Program-made: the position numbers and the translations under genes
From: Streptococcus pneumoniae
GTDB lineage: Bacteria > Bacillota > Bacilli > Lactobacillales > Streptococcaceae
Direction of reading: 5' to 3'
Length of the DNA stretch: 64,000 nt
NCBI RefSeq assembly: GCF_001457635.1
Contig: NZ_LN831051.1
Location: 248,001 to 312,000, forward strand
In this document: piece after piece, positions 17,691-27,191 of the stretch
How positions within the stretch are numbered: the stretch's first letter is position 1
Layout: each line of letters starts with the position of its first letter
Notes under the pieces: model-generated
Database searches by the model: none
What the model was told of the DNA's origin: nothing
Seen by the model: only the letters and a program-made list of their open reading frames with translations

Positions 17691-17728
17691 AGTTTTAGGG
17701 GATGGTACAGTGCACATCCCCTAAAACT
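17691..17728 (-). other. Perfect 14-bp hairpin between rpmD and rplO
   Basis: AGTTTTAGGGGATG (17691-17704) and its exact complement CATCCCCTAAAACT (17715-17728) flank a 10-nt loop. It begins just before the rpmD stop codon on the transcript's 3-prime side. No U tract follows in the direction of transcription. Possible processing or stability element. Confidence 0.6.
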
Positions 17729-17731
17729 TCA

Positions 17732-17914
17732 TTAGTTTACTTCTTCAACTGTTACTAAGTGAGATACTGCTGTAATCATACCACGGATAGCAGCGTTATC
17801 TTCTTTAATAACAGAGCTGTTCAATTTGCCAAGTCCAAGTGCTACAACAGTTTTACGTTGTGATGGAATGCGTCCGATTGGAGACTTAGTCAAAGTAATT
17901 TTAATTTGAGCCAT
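17732..17914 (-). CDS. rpmD: 50S ribosomal protein L30
   Basis: 60 aa, uL30: [20 protein letters not shown] to [10 protein letters not shown], standard bacterial length. I start at the ATG 17912-17914 behind AAAGGGG; an upstream extension of 18 residues has no support. 13 bp after rpsE. Confidence 0.96.
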   Translation of the reverse strand: MAQIKITLTKSPIGRIPSQRKTVVALGLGKLNSSVIKEDNAAIRGMITAVSHLVTVEEVN

Positions 17915-17927
17915 TTTATCCCCTTTC

Positions 17928-18422
17928 TTATGCCAAATCAGAAACTGAAATACCACGAAGGGCAGCAATTTCTTCAGCGCGTTTCAATTGTTTCAAACCT
18001 TCAACAGTTGCACGAACAATGTTGATTGGAGTGTTAGAACCAAGTGATTTAGATGTAATATCTGCCACACCTGCCAATTCCACAACGGCACGAACTGCAC
18101 CACCAGCGGCAACTCCAGAACCTTCTACAGCAGGTTTCAACAATACTTTAGCTCCACCGAATTCTGAAAGAACTTCGTGTGGGATTGTTGTTCCAACCAT
18201 AGGAACTTCGATCAAGTTTTTCTTAGCATCATCTACTGCTTTACGGATTGCTTCTGGAACTTCTTGAGCTTTACCAGTACCAAATCCTACGCGACCATTG
18301 TGGTCACCAACAACAACAAGAGCTGCGAAACGAAGACGACGTCCACCTTTAACAACTTTTGTAACACGGTTGACAGCAACTACGCGTTCTTCTAATTCAA
18401 CTGCATTGTCTTTAAATGCCAT
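17928..18422 (-). CDS. rpsE: 30S ribosomal protein S5
   Basis: 164 aa, uS5, located at the mRNA entry channel and involved in decoding accuracy. Double-stranded RNA-binding fold with [21 protein letters not shown] and [25 protein letters not shown] precedes the ATG. Normal length. Confidence 0.97.
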
Positions 18423-18439
18423 TTTCTAGTGTCCTCCTA

Positions 18440-18796
18440 TTAGAATTTCAATCCGTTTTCACGAGCTGCATCAGCCAAAGCTTTCACACGTCCGTGATAT
18501 AGATATCCACCGCGGTCGAACACCACTTCTGAAATACCTTTAGCGTTTGCACGTTCTGCAACGAGTTTACCGACAGCAACGGCTTGTTCAGTTTTAGTTC
18601 CTTTTGAAACTTCTTTATCAAGAGTTGAAGCACTTGCGAGCGTTACACCCGCTACGTCATCAATCACTTGAGCGTAGATGCCTGTATTAGAACGGAATAC
18701 GTTCAAACGTGGGCGATCAGCAGTTCCAGAGAGTTTTCCGCGAACGCGACGGTGGCGTTTTTGGCGGAGTTTGTTTTTATCTGGTTTTGAAATCAC
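18440..18796 (-). CDS. rplR: 50S ribosomal protein L18
   Basis: 118 aa, uL18, binds 5S rRNA. The protein begins [19 protein letters not shown] after a GTG start (18794-18796) behind AGAGGTG. An in-frame upstream ATG at 18835 would add 13 residues without a ribosome site. C-terminus [17 protein letters not shown] is typical. Confidence 0.96.
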
Positions 18797-18879
18797 AGTT
18801 TTCACCTCTTTAGTTTTAAATCGTGTGCTATGCACAAAGTTGGAAAATAGGTTGGTGGTTGATGATCAACCACTCAACA

Positions 18880-19416
18880 TTATTTACCTGTTTTACCTTC
18901 TTTACGGCGAACGAATTCACCAACGTAACGGATACCTTTACCTTTATATGGTTCTGGTGAACGAAGGCTACGTACGTAAGCAGCTGTTTGACCAACTACT
19001 TCTTTTGAAATTCCGCTAACAACGATTGTTGTTGGGTTTGGAAGTTCAAAAGTAATTCCTTCTGGAGCTTCAACTTCGTCTGGATGAGATTTACCAACAG
19101 CCAAAACAAGTTTAGATCCTTGAAGCTGTGCACGGTAACCAACCCCACGCATTTCAAGTTCTTTCTTAAATCCTTCTGATACACCAACAACCATGTTGTT
19201 CAAAAGGGCACGAGTAGTTCCGTGGATAGTTTTCATTTCTTTTGAATCGTTTGGACGGTGAAGAGTTATTTCAGTACCTTCCACACGGATTTCAATATCT
19301 TTTGAGAACTCACGAGTAAGTTCTCCTTTAGGTCCTTTTACAGTTACAACGTTGTCATTGTTAGCGAGTTCAACACCAGCAGGCAACACGATAACTTTAT
19401 TACCAATACGTGACAT
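18880..19416 (-). CDS. rplF: 50S ribosomal protein L6
   Basis: 178 aa, uL6, near the factor-binding site of the 50S subunit. Two repeated folds; N-terminus [19 protein letters not shown]-terminal signature [25 protein letters not shown] before the ATG. The gap upstream to rpsH is 191 bp and contains a hairpin repeat. Confidence 0.97.
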   Translation of the reverse strand: MSRIGNKVIVLPAGVELANNDNVVTVKGPKGELTREFSKDIEIRVEGTEITLHRPNDSKEMKTIHGTTRALLNNMVVGVSEGFKKELEMRGVGYRAQLQGSKLVLAVGKSHPDEVEAPEGITFELPNPTTIVVSGISKEVVGQTAAYVRSLRSPEPYKGKGIRYVGEFVRRKEGKTGK

Positions 19417-19500
19417 GTTTATTTTCTCCTGTTAAATTGTCAGGCCAGAACGGCCAGTTTTCACGGGGTTCAGATACTTATTTAGTTCAAGAGCTGAACT

Positions 19501-19603
19501 GAACACGCTCTAAGAACTGTGCAAAATAGATAAGTTGGCTTGTTTGTAAACAAACTTCTCCAACTTCCTAATTTTGCTTTGTTCTTTACGAGCTTTGTAT
19601 CTT
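19501..19603 (-). repeat. Hairpin repeat, copy 1 (rplF-rpsH gap)
   Basis: Read on the minus strand it begins GATACAAAGCTCGT and ends AGAGCGTGTTC. Nested complementary arms are visible: AAGAAC with GTTCTT, GCAAAAT with ATTTTGC, AAGTTGG with CCAACTT, enclosing TTTGTTTACAAA. The same plan (GATACAAAG-GCGT ... ATAGGAA ... TTATCTTTTT ... GCTCGTGTTC) recurs at 20062, 20180 and 26736. It may be the SPRITE class of pneumococcal repeats; I cannot confirm the name without a database. Confidence 0.7.
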
Positions 19604-19607
19604 GATT

Positions 19608-20006
19608 TTACCAAACGTAAGCGATAACCTCACCACCAACATTCTTTTGGCGTGCTTCTTTATCAGTAAGCAAACCTTCAGAAGTTGAAAGGATGGCAAT
19701 TCCAAGTCCGTTAAGAACTTTTGGAAGGTCTTCACGTTTTTTGTAGACACGAAGTCCTGGTTTAGAAACACGTTTCAAGTTAGTGATAACTTTCTCACCA
19801 TTTGGTCCGTATTTAAGAAATACACGGATGACGCCTTGTTTGTCATCTTCAATGATTTCAACGTTTTTTACAAAACCTTCGCGTTTAAGGATTTCAGCAA
19901 TCCCTTTTTTGATGTTTGATGCAGGTACTTCAAGTACTTCGTGTTTAGCTTGGTTAGCATTACGAATACGAGTTAGGAAGTCTGCGATTGGGTCAGTCAT
20001 AACCAT
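19608..20006 (-). CDS. rpsH: 30S ribosomal protein S8
   Basis: 132 aa, uS8, binds the central domain of 16S rRNA; in Escherichia coli it represses the spc operon. [19 protein letters not shown] at the N-terminus and the C-terminal [22 protein letters not shown] are diagnostic. A second ATG two codons in is an alternative start; GGAG is 10 bp before the first. It is separated from rpsN by 284 bp, unusually long for this operon. Confidence 0.97.
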   Translation of the reverse strand: MVMTDPIADFLTRIRNANQAKHEVLEVPASNIKKGIAEILKREGFVKNVEIIEDDKQGVIRVFLKYGPNGEKVITNLKRVSKPGLRVYKKREDLPKVLNGLGIAILSTSEGLLTDKEARQKNVGGEVIAYVW

Positions 20007-20061
20007 TTTGTTTTTCTCCTCTTACTAGTAGTTTGCAAGTTGCACTTGCTAGTTAATACAT

Positions 20062-20165
20062 GATACAAAGAGCGTAACAGCACGAGCAAAAATAGACAAT
20101 TTAATGCAGAAGCAATGCTCCAAAGCAAATTGGTCTTTTTTGCCAAAGCTGTAGCTCGTGTTCAA
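20062..20165 (+). repeat. Hairpin repeat, copy 2 (rpsH-rpsN gap)
   Basis: Begins GATACAAAGAGCGTAAC and ends GCTCGTGTTCAAA on the plus strand, opposite to copy 3. Internal arms pair AGCAAATTGGTC-like and GACAATTTAATGC-like segments and GAAGCAATGCTC. It shares the boundary motifs of the other copies but has the most divergent centre. Confidence 0.6.
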
Positions 20166-20179
20166 ATTGGCAAGCCCAA

Positions 20180-20287
20180 TTGAACCCGGGCTAAACTCTG
20201 TGTGAAAAAGATAAACTTTCCTAGAAACTTTAGTTTCTTCGTCAAGTTTCCTATTTTTACTTGGAGTTTTGACGCTCTTGATATCTT
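20180..20287 (-). repeat. Hairpin repeat, copy 3 (rpsH-rpsN gap)
   Basis: Read on the minus strand: TAAGATATCAAGAGCGTC, then AAAAATAGGAAACTTGACG, AAGTTTATCTTTTTCACAC and AGTTTAGCCCGGGTTCAA. It matches copy 4 at 26736 nearly motif for motif, in inverse orientation. Arms GAAACTAAAGTTTC form the apical hairpin. Copies 2 and 3 fill almost the whole 284-bp gap tail to tail. Confidence 0.7.
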
Positions 20288-20290
20288 AAA

Positions 20291-20560
20291 TTACCAAGAT
20301 GCTTTTGTTACACCAGGAATTTGACCTTTATGCGCAAGTTCGCGAAAAGCGATACGACTCAGACCAAATTTGCGGTAAACTGAATGTGGGCGCCCCGTAA
20401 CTCTACAACGATTATGTAAACGAGTCGGTGAGGCGTTGCGAGGTAATTTAGATAAACCTTCGTAGTCCCCTGCCGCCTTTAATGCAGCACGTTTTTCAGC
20501 ATAACGGTCAACAATTTTTTGGCGTTTAGCCTCTCTAGCTACCATTGATTTTTTAGCCAT
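20291..20560 (-). CDS. rpsN: 30S ribosomal protein S14, zinc-independent long form
   Basis: 89 aa, uS14. It lacks the CxxC...CxxC zinc motif of the 61-aa form usually encoded in the spc operon of Firmicutes; only one cysteine is visible ([20 protein letters not shown]). The sequence [20 protein letters not shown] and the C-terminal [11 protein letters not shown] fit the C-minus form. GGAGGT precedes the ATG. 17 bp after rplE. Confidence 0.95.
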   Translation of the reverse strand: MAKKSMVAREAKRQKIVDRYAEKRAALKAAGDYEGLSKLPRNASPTRLHNRCRVTGRPHSVYRKFGLSRIAFRELAHKGQIPGVTKASW

Positions 20561-20577
20561 TAGATTTACCTCCTATA

Positions 20578-21120
20578 TTATTTTGCAAAAGGCATTCCAA
20601 GGCCTGTAAGCAATGCACGTGACTCTTCGTCAGTGTTAGCAGTTGTTACGATAACGATGTCAAGACCACGAGTTTTGTCAACGTCATCGAAGTTGATTTC
20701 TGGGAAGATTAATTGTTCTTTCACACCAAGTGTGTAGTTCCCGCGTCCATCAAATGATTTTGTTGGAACACCGTGGAAGTCACGTACACGTGGAAGTGAA
20801 ACTGATACCAATTTATCCAAGAATTCGTACATACGTTCACCACGAAGGGTAACTTTTGCACCGATCGCAACACCTTCACGAAGACGGAAGCCGGCGATTG
20901 ATTTTTTAGCTTTAGTGATAAGTGGTTTTTGACCTGAGATAAGTGCCAATTCTTCAGCAGCTTTTTCAAGGCTTTTAGCGTTTGATACAGCTTCACCAAC
21001 ACCCATGTTCAAAACAATCTTATCTACTTTAGGCACAGCCATCACTGATGAGTAGTTGAATTGTTCTGTCAAAGCAGGAACTACTTCATTAAGATATTTT
21101 TCTTTTAAACGATTTGCCAT
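20578..21120 (-). CDS. rplE: 50S ribosomal protein L5
   Basis: 180 aa, uL5, binds 5S rRNA and contacts P-site tRNA. Signature [11 protein letters not shown] near residue 33 and [13 protein letters not shown] near residue 115. AAAGGAG before the ATG. Normal length; 23 bp after rplX. Confidence 0.97.
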   Translation of the reverse strand: MANRLKEKYLNEVVPALTEQFNYSSVMAVPKVDKIVLNMGVGEAVSNAKSLEKAAEELALISGQKPLITKAKKSIAGFRLREGVAIGAKVTLRGERMYEFLDKLVSVSLPRVRDFHGVPTKSFDGRGNYTLGVKEQLIFPEINFDDVDKTRGLDIVIVTTANTDEESRALLTGLGMPFAK

Positions 21121-21143
21121 TATACTTCTCCTTTCCTTCGTGA

Positions 21144-21449
21144 TTAATCAAGCACTTCGCCTGATTTTTTGTTGTAGCGAACTTTTTTACCGTCTACAAA
21201 TTTGTAACCAACACGACCAGCTACACCATTTTTGTCCAAAACTTGAACGTTTGATACGTGGATAGCTGCTTCTTTCTCGATGATACCACCTTGAGGAAGC
21301 TCGTTAGTTGGACGTTGGTGTTTCTTAACAATGTTAACACCTTCAACGATAACTTTGTTTACTTTTGGAAGGGCAGTAAGGACAACAGCTTCTGTTCCCT
21401 TATCTTTACCAGCGATTACGCGAACTTTGTCGCCTTTTTTTACAAACAT
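21144..21449 (-). CDS. rplX: 50S ribosomal protein L24
   Basis: 101 aa, uL24, an assembly initiator of the 50S subunit. KOW motif at residues 3-35 ([20 protein letters not shown]) and [19 protein letters not shown] precedes the ATG. The 77-bp gap to rplN contains the stem CCCTAGCTT/AAGCTAGGG (21489-21508). Confidence 0.97.
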
Positions 21450-21526
21450 TAGGTTTCTCCTTGATTTTTCTTACGCCCATAAGGGCACCCTAGCTTGAAG
21501 CTAGGGGACTAGTTTGTTCCTAAAAA

Positions 21527-21895
21527 TTAAAGTACTTCTGGAGCAAGTGACACGATCTTCATGAAGCCACCTTCACGCAATTCACGTGCAACTGGGCCAA
21601 AGATACGTGTTCCGCGAGGAGTTTTGTCTTCACGGATGATAACTGCTGCGTTTTCGTCAAATTTGATGTATGAACCATCAGCACGACGAGCACCTGATTT
21701 AGTACGAACGATAACTGCTTTAACAACGTCACCTTTTTTAACCGCACCACCAGGAGTAGCTTGTTTTACAGATGCCACGATAACATCACCGATGTTTGCA
21801 AATTTACGTCCTGAACCACCAAGAACTTTGATAGTCAAGATTTCGCGAGCACCGCTGTTGTCTGCGACTTTCAAACGAGTTTCTGTTTGAATCAT
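21527..21895 (-). CDS. rplN: 50S ribosomal protein L14
   Basis: 122 aa, uL14, at the subunit interface. [20 protein letters not shown] at the N-terminus and [22 protein letters not shown] at the C-terminus match the family over the full length. GGAG before the ATG; 25 bp after rpsQ. Confidence 0.97.
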   Translation of the reverse strand: MIQTETRLKVADNSGAREILTIKVLGGSGRKFANIGDVIVASVKQATPGGAVKKGDVVKAVIVRTKSGARRADGSYIKFDENAAVIIREDKTPRGTRIFGPVARELREGGFMKIVSLAPEVL

Positions 21896-21920
21896 TTCAG
21901 TTTTCTCCTTTCAGGTTTGA

Positions 21921-22181
21921 TTAGATGATGACCGCTTCTTCAACAACTTCTACAAGACGGAAACGTTTTGTAGCTGAAAGCGGGCGAGTTTCCATGATAC
22001 GTACGATATCGCCTTCTTTGGCAACATTGTTTTCATCATGAGCTTTGTATTTTTTAGAGTAGTTAATACGTTTACCATAGACTGGGTGGTTACGTTTTGT
22101 TTCAACTACAACTGTGATTGTCTTGTCCATTTTGTCAGATACAACACGTCCAACAAGAACTTTACGATTATTGCGTTCCAT
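21921..22181 (-). CDS. rpsQ: 30S ribosomal protein S17
   Basis: 86 aa, uS17, an OB-fold early binder of 16S r[23 protein letters not shown] and [20 protein letters not shown] are family signatures. GGAG before the ATG; 24 bp after rpmC. Confidence 0.97.
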
Positions 22182-22205
22182 TGAAATTTCTCCTTCCCTA
22201 GTCTA

Positions 22206-22412
22206 TTATTTCGCTTCAGATTGAACTGTTTTGATACGAGCGATTTGTTTTTTAACTTCTTTCAAGCGAGCTGTTTGTTCCAATTGACCAGTAGCAGCTT
22301 GGAAACGAAGTTCAAACAATTCTTTTTTCAATTCGTTTTCGCGCTTCGCGAGTTCTTCTTGAGAAAGACCACGAAGTTCTTTAACAAATTCTTTTACTTC
22401 ATTAAGTTTCAT
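22206..22412 (-). CDS. rpmC: 50S ribosomal protein L29
   Basis: 68 aa, uL29, two-helix protein at the exit tunnel that contributes to the trigger-factor and SRP docking site. [20 protein letters not shown] and [14 protein letters not shown] are diagnostic. AAGGAG before the ATG; 9 bp after rplP. Confidence 0.96.
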
Positions 22413-22421
22413 GCCTTCTCC

Positions 22422-22835
22422 TTATTCTGCTTCACGTTTTACGAATTTACATTTAACTGGCAATTTGTGGCTAGCAAGTCGAAGCGCTTCACGTGCAATC
22501 TCTTCAGATACACCAGCGATTTCGAACATCACTTTACCACGTTTAACTGGTGCTACCCAACCTTCAGGTGCCCCTTTACCAGATCCCATACGCACACCGA
22601 TAGCTTTAGCAGTGTATGATTTGTGTGGGAAGATTTTAATCCAAACTTTACCACCACGTTTCATGTAACGAGTCATGGCGATACGAGCAGCTTCGATTTG
22701 GCGGTTAGTGATCCAGTGGCTAGTTGTAGCTTGAAGACCGTATTCACCGAATGCTACTTCTTTTCCACCTTTTGCTTCACCGCGCATTTTTCCACGGAAC
22801 TCACGACGGTGTTTAACACGTTTAGGTACTAACAT
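22422..22835 (-). CDS. rplP: 50S ribosomal protein L16
   Basis: 137 aa, uL16, near the A-site and the peptidyl-transferase centre. [20 protein letters not shown] and [20 protein letters not shown] are diagnostic. Its GGAGGT site lies within the last codons of rpsC, 3 bp upstream, so the two are probably translationally coupled. Confidence 0.97.
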   Translation of the reverse strand: MLVPKRVKHRREFRGKMRGEAKGGKEVAFGEYGLQATTSHWITNRQIEAARIAMTRYMKRGGKVWIKIFPHKSYTAKAIGVRMGSGKGAPEGWVAPVKRGKVMFEIAGVSEEIAREALRLASHKLPVKCKFVKREAE

Positions 22836-22838
22836 TGG

Positions 22839-23492
22839 TTATTTACCTCCTTTAGTGTTTTTACGAGCTGGAAGAACTTCACCACGGTAGATCCATACTT
22901 TAACACCAAGTTTACCGTATGTAGTATCTGCTTCTTCCCAAGCGTAATCGATATCTGCACGAAGTGTGTGAAGCGGAACAGTTCCTTCAGAGTATCCTTC
23001 AGCACGGGCGATATCTGCACCGTTCAAACGACCTGATACTTGAGTTTTGATTCCTTTAGCTCCAGCACGCATTGCACGTTGGATTGCTTGTTTTTGTGCA
23101 CGACGGAAAGCAACACGTTGCTCCAATTGACGAGCAATTCCTTCACCTACAAGGTGAGCATCCAAATCAGGTTGTTTGATTTCGATGATGTTGATGTGTA
23201 CTTGTTTTCCAGTCAATTTGTTAAGTTTTGCACGGAGTGCATCAACGTTAGCACCACCTTTACCGATAACCATACCTGGTTTAGCAGTGTGAAGTGAAAC
23301 GTTAACTTTGTTTAGTGCGCGTTCGATTTCAATAGTTGAAACTGCTGCGTCAGCAAGTTCTTTTTGAACGAATTTACGGATTGCAAGATCTTCATGAAGG
23401 TAATCCGCGTATTCTTTTTCAGCATACCATTTGGCATCCCAATCACGGATGATGCCGACACGCATACCAATTGGATGTACTTTTTGACCCAC
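22839..23492 (-). CDS. rpsC: 30S ribosomal protein S3
   Basis: 217 aa, uS3, at the mRNA entry site with helicase activity. KH domain with [18 protein letters not shown] near residue 80 and C-terminal [14 protein letters not shown]. The start codon is GTG (23490-23492) behind AAGGAGG. 12 bp after rplV. Confidence 0.97.
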   Translation of the reverse strand: MGQKVHPIGMRVGIIRDWDAKWYAEKEYADYLHEDLAIRKFVQKELADAAVSTIEIERALNKVNVSLHTAKPGMVIGKGGANVDALRAKLNKLTGKQVHINIIEIKQPDLDAHLVGEGIARQLEQRVAFRRAQKQAIQRAMRAGAKGIKTQVSGRLNGADIARAEGYSEGTVPLHTLRADIDYAWEEADTTYGKLGVKVWIYRGEVLPARKNTKGGK

Positions 23493-23504
23493 GATTTTAC
23501 CTCC

Positions 23505-23849
23505 TTATTTTTCTGCAACAGCTACAGTGATGTGAGCTGTACGTTTGTTGATTGGTGAAGCTGAACCTTTCGCACGTGGACGGAAACGTTTCATAGTTGG
23601 TCCTTCGTTTGCGAATGCTTCAGATACTACCAAATTAGCTTTATCCAAACCAAAGTTGTTTTCAGCGTTAGCTACAGCTGAGTTCAAAACTTTCAAGATG
23701 ATTTCAGCAGCTTTGTTTGGAGTGAATGTCAAGATTGCGATTGCATCGGCTACGCTTTTACCACGGATGTTATCAAGAACAAGACGTGATTTACGAGGTG
23801 AAACACGTACTGTACGAGCCATTGCTTTAGCTGAAGTAATTTCTGCCAT
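23505..23849 (-). CDS. rplV: 50S ribosomal protein L22
   Basis: 114 aa, uL22, lining the exit tunnel; its loop is a known site of macrolide-resistance changes. [18 protein letters not shown] and [20 protein letters not shown] are conserved, with no unusual insertion seen. GGAG before the ATG; 11 bp after rpsS. Confidence 0.97.
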   Translation of the reverse strand: MAEITSAKAMARTVRVSPRKSRLVLDNIRGKSVADAIAILTFTPNKAAEIILKVLNSAVANAENNFGLDKANLVVSEAFANEGPTMKRFRPRAKGSASPINKRTAHITVAVAEK

Positions 23850-23860
23850 TTATGTTCTCC

Positions 23861-24142
23861 TTATTTTCTACGTGTTTTCTTGTCGTCTGCAGCGTGACCT
23901 TTGTAAGTACGAGTTGGTGCAAATTCACCAAGTTTGTGGCCTACCATGTCTTCTTGGATGTAAACAGGTACGTGTTTACGTCCGTCATAAACTGCAATAG
24001 TGTAACCAATGAAACTTGGGAAGATCGTTGAACGACGTGACCAAGTTTTAATAACTTTTTTCTTTTCGTCGTTAGCTTGAGCTTCAACTTTTTTCATCAA
24101 ATGCTCATCGACGAAAGGTCCTTTTTTAAGACTGCGTCCCAT
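23861..24142 (-). CDS. rpsS: 30S ribosomal protein S19
   Basis: 93 aa, uS19 in the 30S head near the A-site finger bridge. [20 protein letters not shown] and [20 protein letters not shown] are diagnostic. GGAG before the ATG. The 103-bp gap upstream to rplB holds the palindromic hairpin CTAGTTGCTTAAGCGACTAG at 24219-24238. Confidence 0.97.
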
Positions 24143-24245
24143 TTTTATATTTTCTCCTTTAAATGTTGTACCACAGCGGCTTGCACTCCTATGGAGCGCT
24201 ACCGAGCTGGCGGATTTACTAGTTGCTTAAGCGACTAGTTTAATA

Positions 24246-25079
24246 TTATTTCTCGTTGCGACGACGAACGATAAGTTTGTCAGATTTCGCTTTCTTGTTA
24301 CGAGTTTTAAGACCAAGAGCAGGTTTGCCCCATGGAGTAGATGGTGCTTTACGACCAACTGGTGCTTTACCTTCACCACCACCGTGTGGGTGATCGTTAG
24401 GGTTCATTACAGAACCACGAACTGTTGGGCGGATACCTTTCCAACGGCTACGTCCTGCTTTACCAAGGTTTACAAGTCCATGTTGTTCGTTTCCGACAAC
24501 ACCAACTGTAGCACGGCAAGTTCCAAGAATCATACGAACTTCACCTGATTGAAGACGAACAAGAACATATTTACCTTCAGAACCCAATACTTGAGCAGAT
24601 GCACCAGCAGCACGTACCAATTCACCACCACGACCTGGTTTCAACTCGATGTTGTGAATCAAAGTACCAACTGGGATGTTAGCAAGTGGAAGAGCGTTTC
24701 CGACTTTGATATCTGCTTCTGGACCTGAAACGATACGTTGACCTACTTCAAGACCTTTTGGAGCGATGATGTATGCTTTCACACCGTCAGTGTAGTGTAC
24801 AAGAGCGATGTTTGCAGAACGGTTTGGATCGTACTCGATTGTTTTAACAACTGCTTCAACGTTGTCTTTATTACGTTTGAAGTCAACCAAACGGTAAAAA
24901 CGTTTGTGTCCACCACCTTGGTGACGAACTGTGATACGACCGTTGTTGTTACGACCAGCCTTGCTCTTCAATGCAACAAGCAATGATTTTTCAGGAGTGC
25001 TTGTTGTGATTTCAGCGAAATCCAAAGAAGTCATATTACGGCGACCGTTTGTTGTTGGTTTATAAACACGAATTCCCAC
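24246..25079 (-). CDS. rplB: 50S ribosomal protein L2
   Basis: 277 aa, uL2, needed for subunit association and close to the peptidyl-transferase centre. RHQGGGHKR near residue 53 and the conserved [16 protein letters not shown] segment near residue 220 with the essential histidine. The start codon is GTG (25077-25079) behind GGAGGAAA. 17 bp after rplW. Confidence 0.98.
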
Positions 25080-25096
25080 GATATTTCCTCCTTAGA

Positions 25097-25393
25097 TTAT
25101 TCAGCTTCAGCAGCAAACAACTCGATTGCTTTAGAATCAGCTGTAAGTGTGATGATAGCTTTTTTAGTTTTGTTAGTAAAACCAGTGTAACGTCCAACAC
25201 GTTTAGCTTTTGGTTTTACGTTGATTGTGTTAACATTGGCAACTTTAACACCTTCGAAAGCAGCTTCAACAGCTTGCTTGATCAAAAGTTTGTGTGCACG
25301 AGTGTCAACTTCAAATACATATTTTCCTGCTTCAAGTTGAGCCATTGAGCTTTCAGTGATGACAGGTTTTTTGATAACATCATACAAATTCAT
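25097..25393 (-). CDS. rplW: 50S ribosomal protein L23
   Basis: 98 aa, uL23, at the exit tunnel and docking site for trigger factor and [22 protein letters not shown] and [20 protein letters not shown] are typical. The start ATG overlaps the rplD stop by one base (TAATG), consistent with coupled translation. Confidence 0.97.
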
Positions 25394-26016
25394 TATGCAA
25401 GAACCTCCTCGATTTTAGAGATAGCTGCTTGTGTGACAAGAAGTTTGTCGCTATTTGCGATGTCAAGAACACTTGCAGTTGTAGCAGTTGCAACTTTCAC
25501 GTTTGGAAGGTTACGAGCTGAAAGAGCTGCGAATTCATTTCCTTCTTCAAGGATAACAAGAACTTTAGAATCGATGCTCAATGCTGCAAGAACTTTTGCA
25601 AATTCAGCAGTTTTTGGAGCTGTAAATGAAAGAGCGTCTACAGCTACGAATTTGTTTTCAGCAACTTTTTCAGAGTAAACTGATTTAAGAGCTAGGCGAC
25701 GAACTTTTTGTGGAAGTTTGTAGCCGTATGAACGTGGAGTTGGTCCGAAGACAACACCACCACCACGCCATTGTGGTGAGCGGATAGAACCTTGACGAGC
25801 ACGTCCAGTTCCTTTTTGACGCCATGGTTTGCGTCCACCACCTGATACTGCAGAGCGGTTTTTAACAGCGTGTGTTCCTTGACGAAGGCTTGCGCGTTGG
25901 CTGATGATTACATCAAACACAACTGATTCATTTGGTTCGATACCAAATACTGCATCGCTAAGAACAACTTGGCCAGCTTCTTTACCAGTTTGGTCAAATA
26001 ATGTTACGTTTGCCAT
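25393..26016 (-). CDS. rplD: 50S ribosomal protein L4
   Basis: 207 aa, uL4, with a loop reaching the exit tunnel ([20 protein letters not shown] near residue 65, the macrolide-relevant region; wild-type-looking). In E. coli L4 represses the S10 operon. AAAGGGG lies 13 bp before the ATG, a somewhat long spacing. Confidence 0.97.
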
Positions 26017-26040
26017 TGTGACTGATTTCCCCTTTCTTTA

Positions 26041-26667
26041 TTATTTACCAGCTTTAACTGCTGATTTGATAGTGATAAGAGATTTCTTAGCACCTGGTAC
26101 GTTACCTTTGATAAGGATAACGTTCTTTTCTGGAACAACTTGTACAACTTCAAGGTTTTGAATTGTTACGCGGTCGCCACCCATACGCCCTGCAAGGTTT
26201 TTACCTTTGAATACGCGGTTAGGTGCAACAGGTCCCATAGAACCTGGACGACGGTGGTAACGAGAACCGTGAGCCATTGGTCCACGTGATTGTCCGTGGC
26301 GTTTGATAACACCTTGGAAACCTTTACCTTTAGAAGTACCAGTTACGTCAACAACGTCTCCAGCTGCGAATGTTTCAACTGTAATTTCAGCACCAACTTC
26401 CAAGCCTTCAACGTTTTTGAATTCACGAATGAAGCGCTTAGGAGCCGTGTTAGCTTTCGCTACATGTCCTTTAGCAGGTTTGTTGCTCAATACTTCGCGT
26501 TTGTCATCGAAACCAACTTGGATAGCGTTGTATCCGTCTGTTTCAACAGTTTTAACTTGAAGAACAACGTTTGGAGTTGCTTCAATAACTGTTACAGGGA
26601 TCAATTCGCCAGCTTCAGTGAAGATTTGAGTCATTCCCACTTTTTTCCCTAAGATTCCTTTTGTCAT
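26041..26667 (-). CDS. rplC: 50S ribosomal protein L3
   Basis: 208 aa, uL3, an early assembly protein with an extension near the peptidyl-transferase centre. [20 protein letters not shown] and [20 protein letters not shown] are diagnostic. AAAGGAA precedes the ATG at 11 bp. The gap to rpsJ is 215 bp and carries a hairpin repeat. Confidence 0.97.
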
Positions 26668-26735
26668 GAGAAAATAGTTCCTTTTCTATATTTTTATTCA
26701 AAAAGTTTTTAACGAGCGTTTTTTATGCTCAAGTC

Positions 26736-26842
26736 TAAGATACAAAGGGCGTCAAACTCAACGTGAAAATAGGAAACTGACACAGTGTCTAGCAGACGCG
26801 AGGAAGTTTATCTTTTTCACACCGAGTTTAGCCCGTGTTCAA
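26736..26842 (+). repeat. Hairpin repeat, copy 4 (rplC-rpsJ gap)
   Basis: Plus strand: TAAGATACAAAGGGCGTC, GTGAAAATAGGAAACTGAC, AAGTTTATCTTTTTCACAC, GAGTTTAGCCCGTGTTCAA. Arms GTGAAAA/TTTTTCAC and AAACT/AGTTT nest around a variable apical loop (CACAGTGTCTAGCAGACGC). Near-copy of 20180-20287 in opposite orientation. Confidence 0.7.
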
Positions 26843-26882
26843 TTAGATTGAAACACCAGCCTCTGCTCTTTTATATTTTAGA

Positions 26883-27191
26883 TTAAAGTTTGATTTCTAC
26901 GTTTACACCACTTGGAAGATCCAATTTCATCAAGGCATCAACTGTTTTTTGAGTTGGGTTAACGATATCGATCAAACGTTTGTGTGTACGCATTTCAAAT
27001 TGTTCGCGAGAGTCTTTGTATTTGTGAGTCGCACGAATGATTGTGTAGAGGCTACGTTCAGTTGGAAGTGGGATTGGACCCGCAACTTGTGCACCTGTAC
27101 GAGTAGCTGATTCTACGATTTTTGCAGCCGCTGTGTCAAGCGTACGGTGTTCGTAAGCTTTCAAACGGATACGGATTTTTTTGTTTGCCAT
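26883..27191 (-). CDS. rpsJ: 30S ribosomal protein S10
   Basis: 102 aa, uS10; also the NusE component of antitermination complexes. [20 protein letters not shown] and the signature [20 protein letters not shown] are diagnostic. First gene of the cluster, with AAAGGAG before the ATG and a promoter at 27328-27356. Confidence 0.98.
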
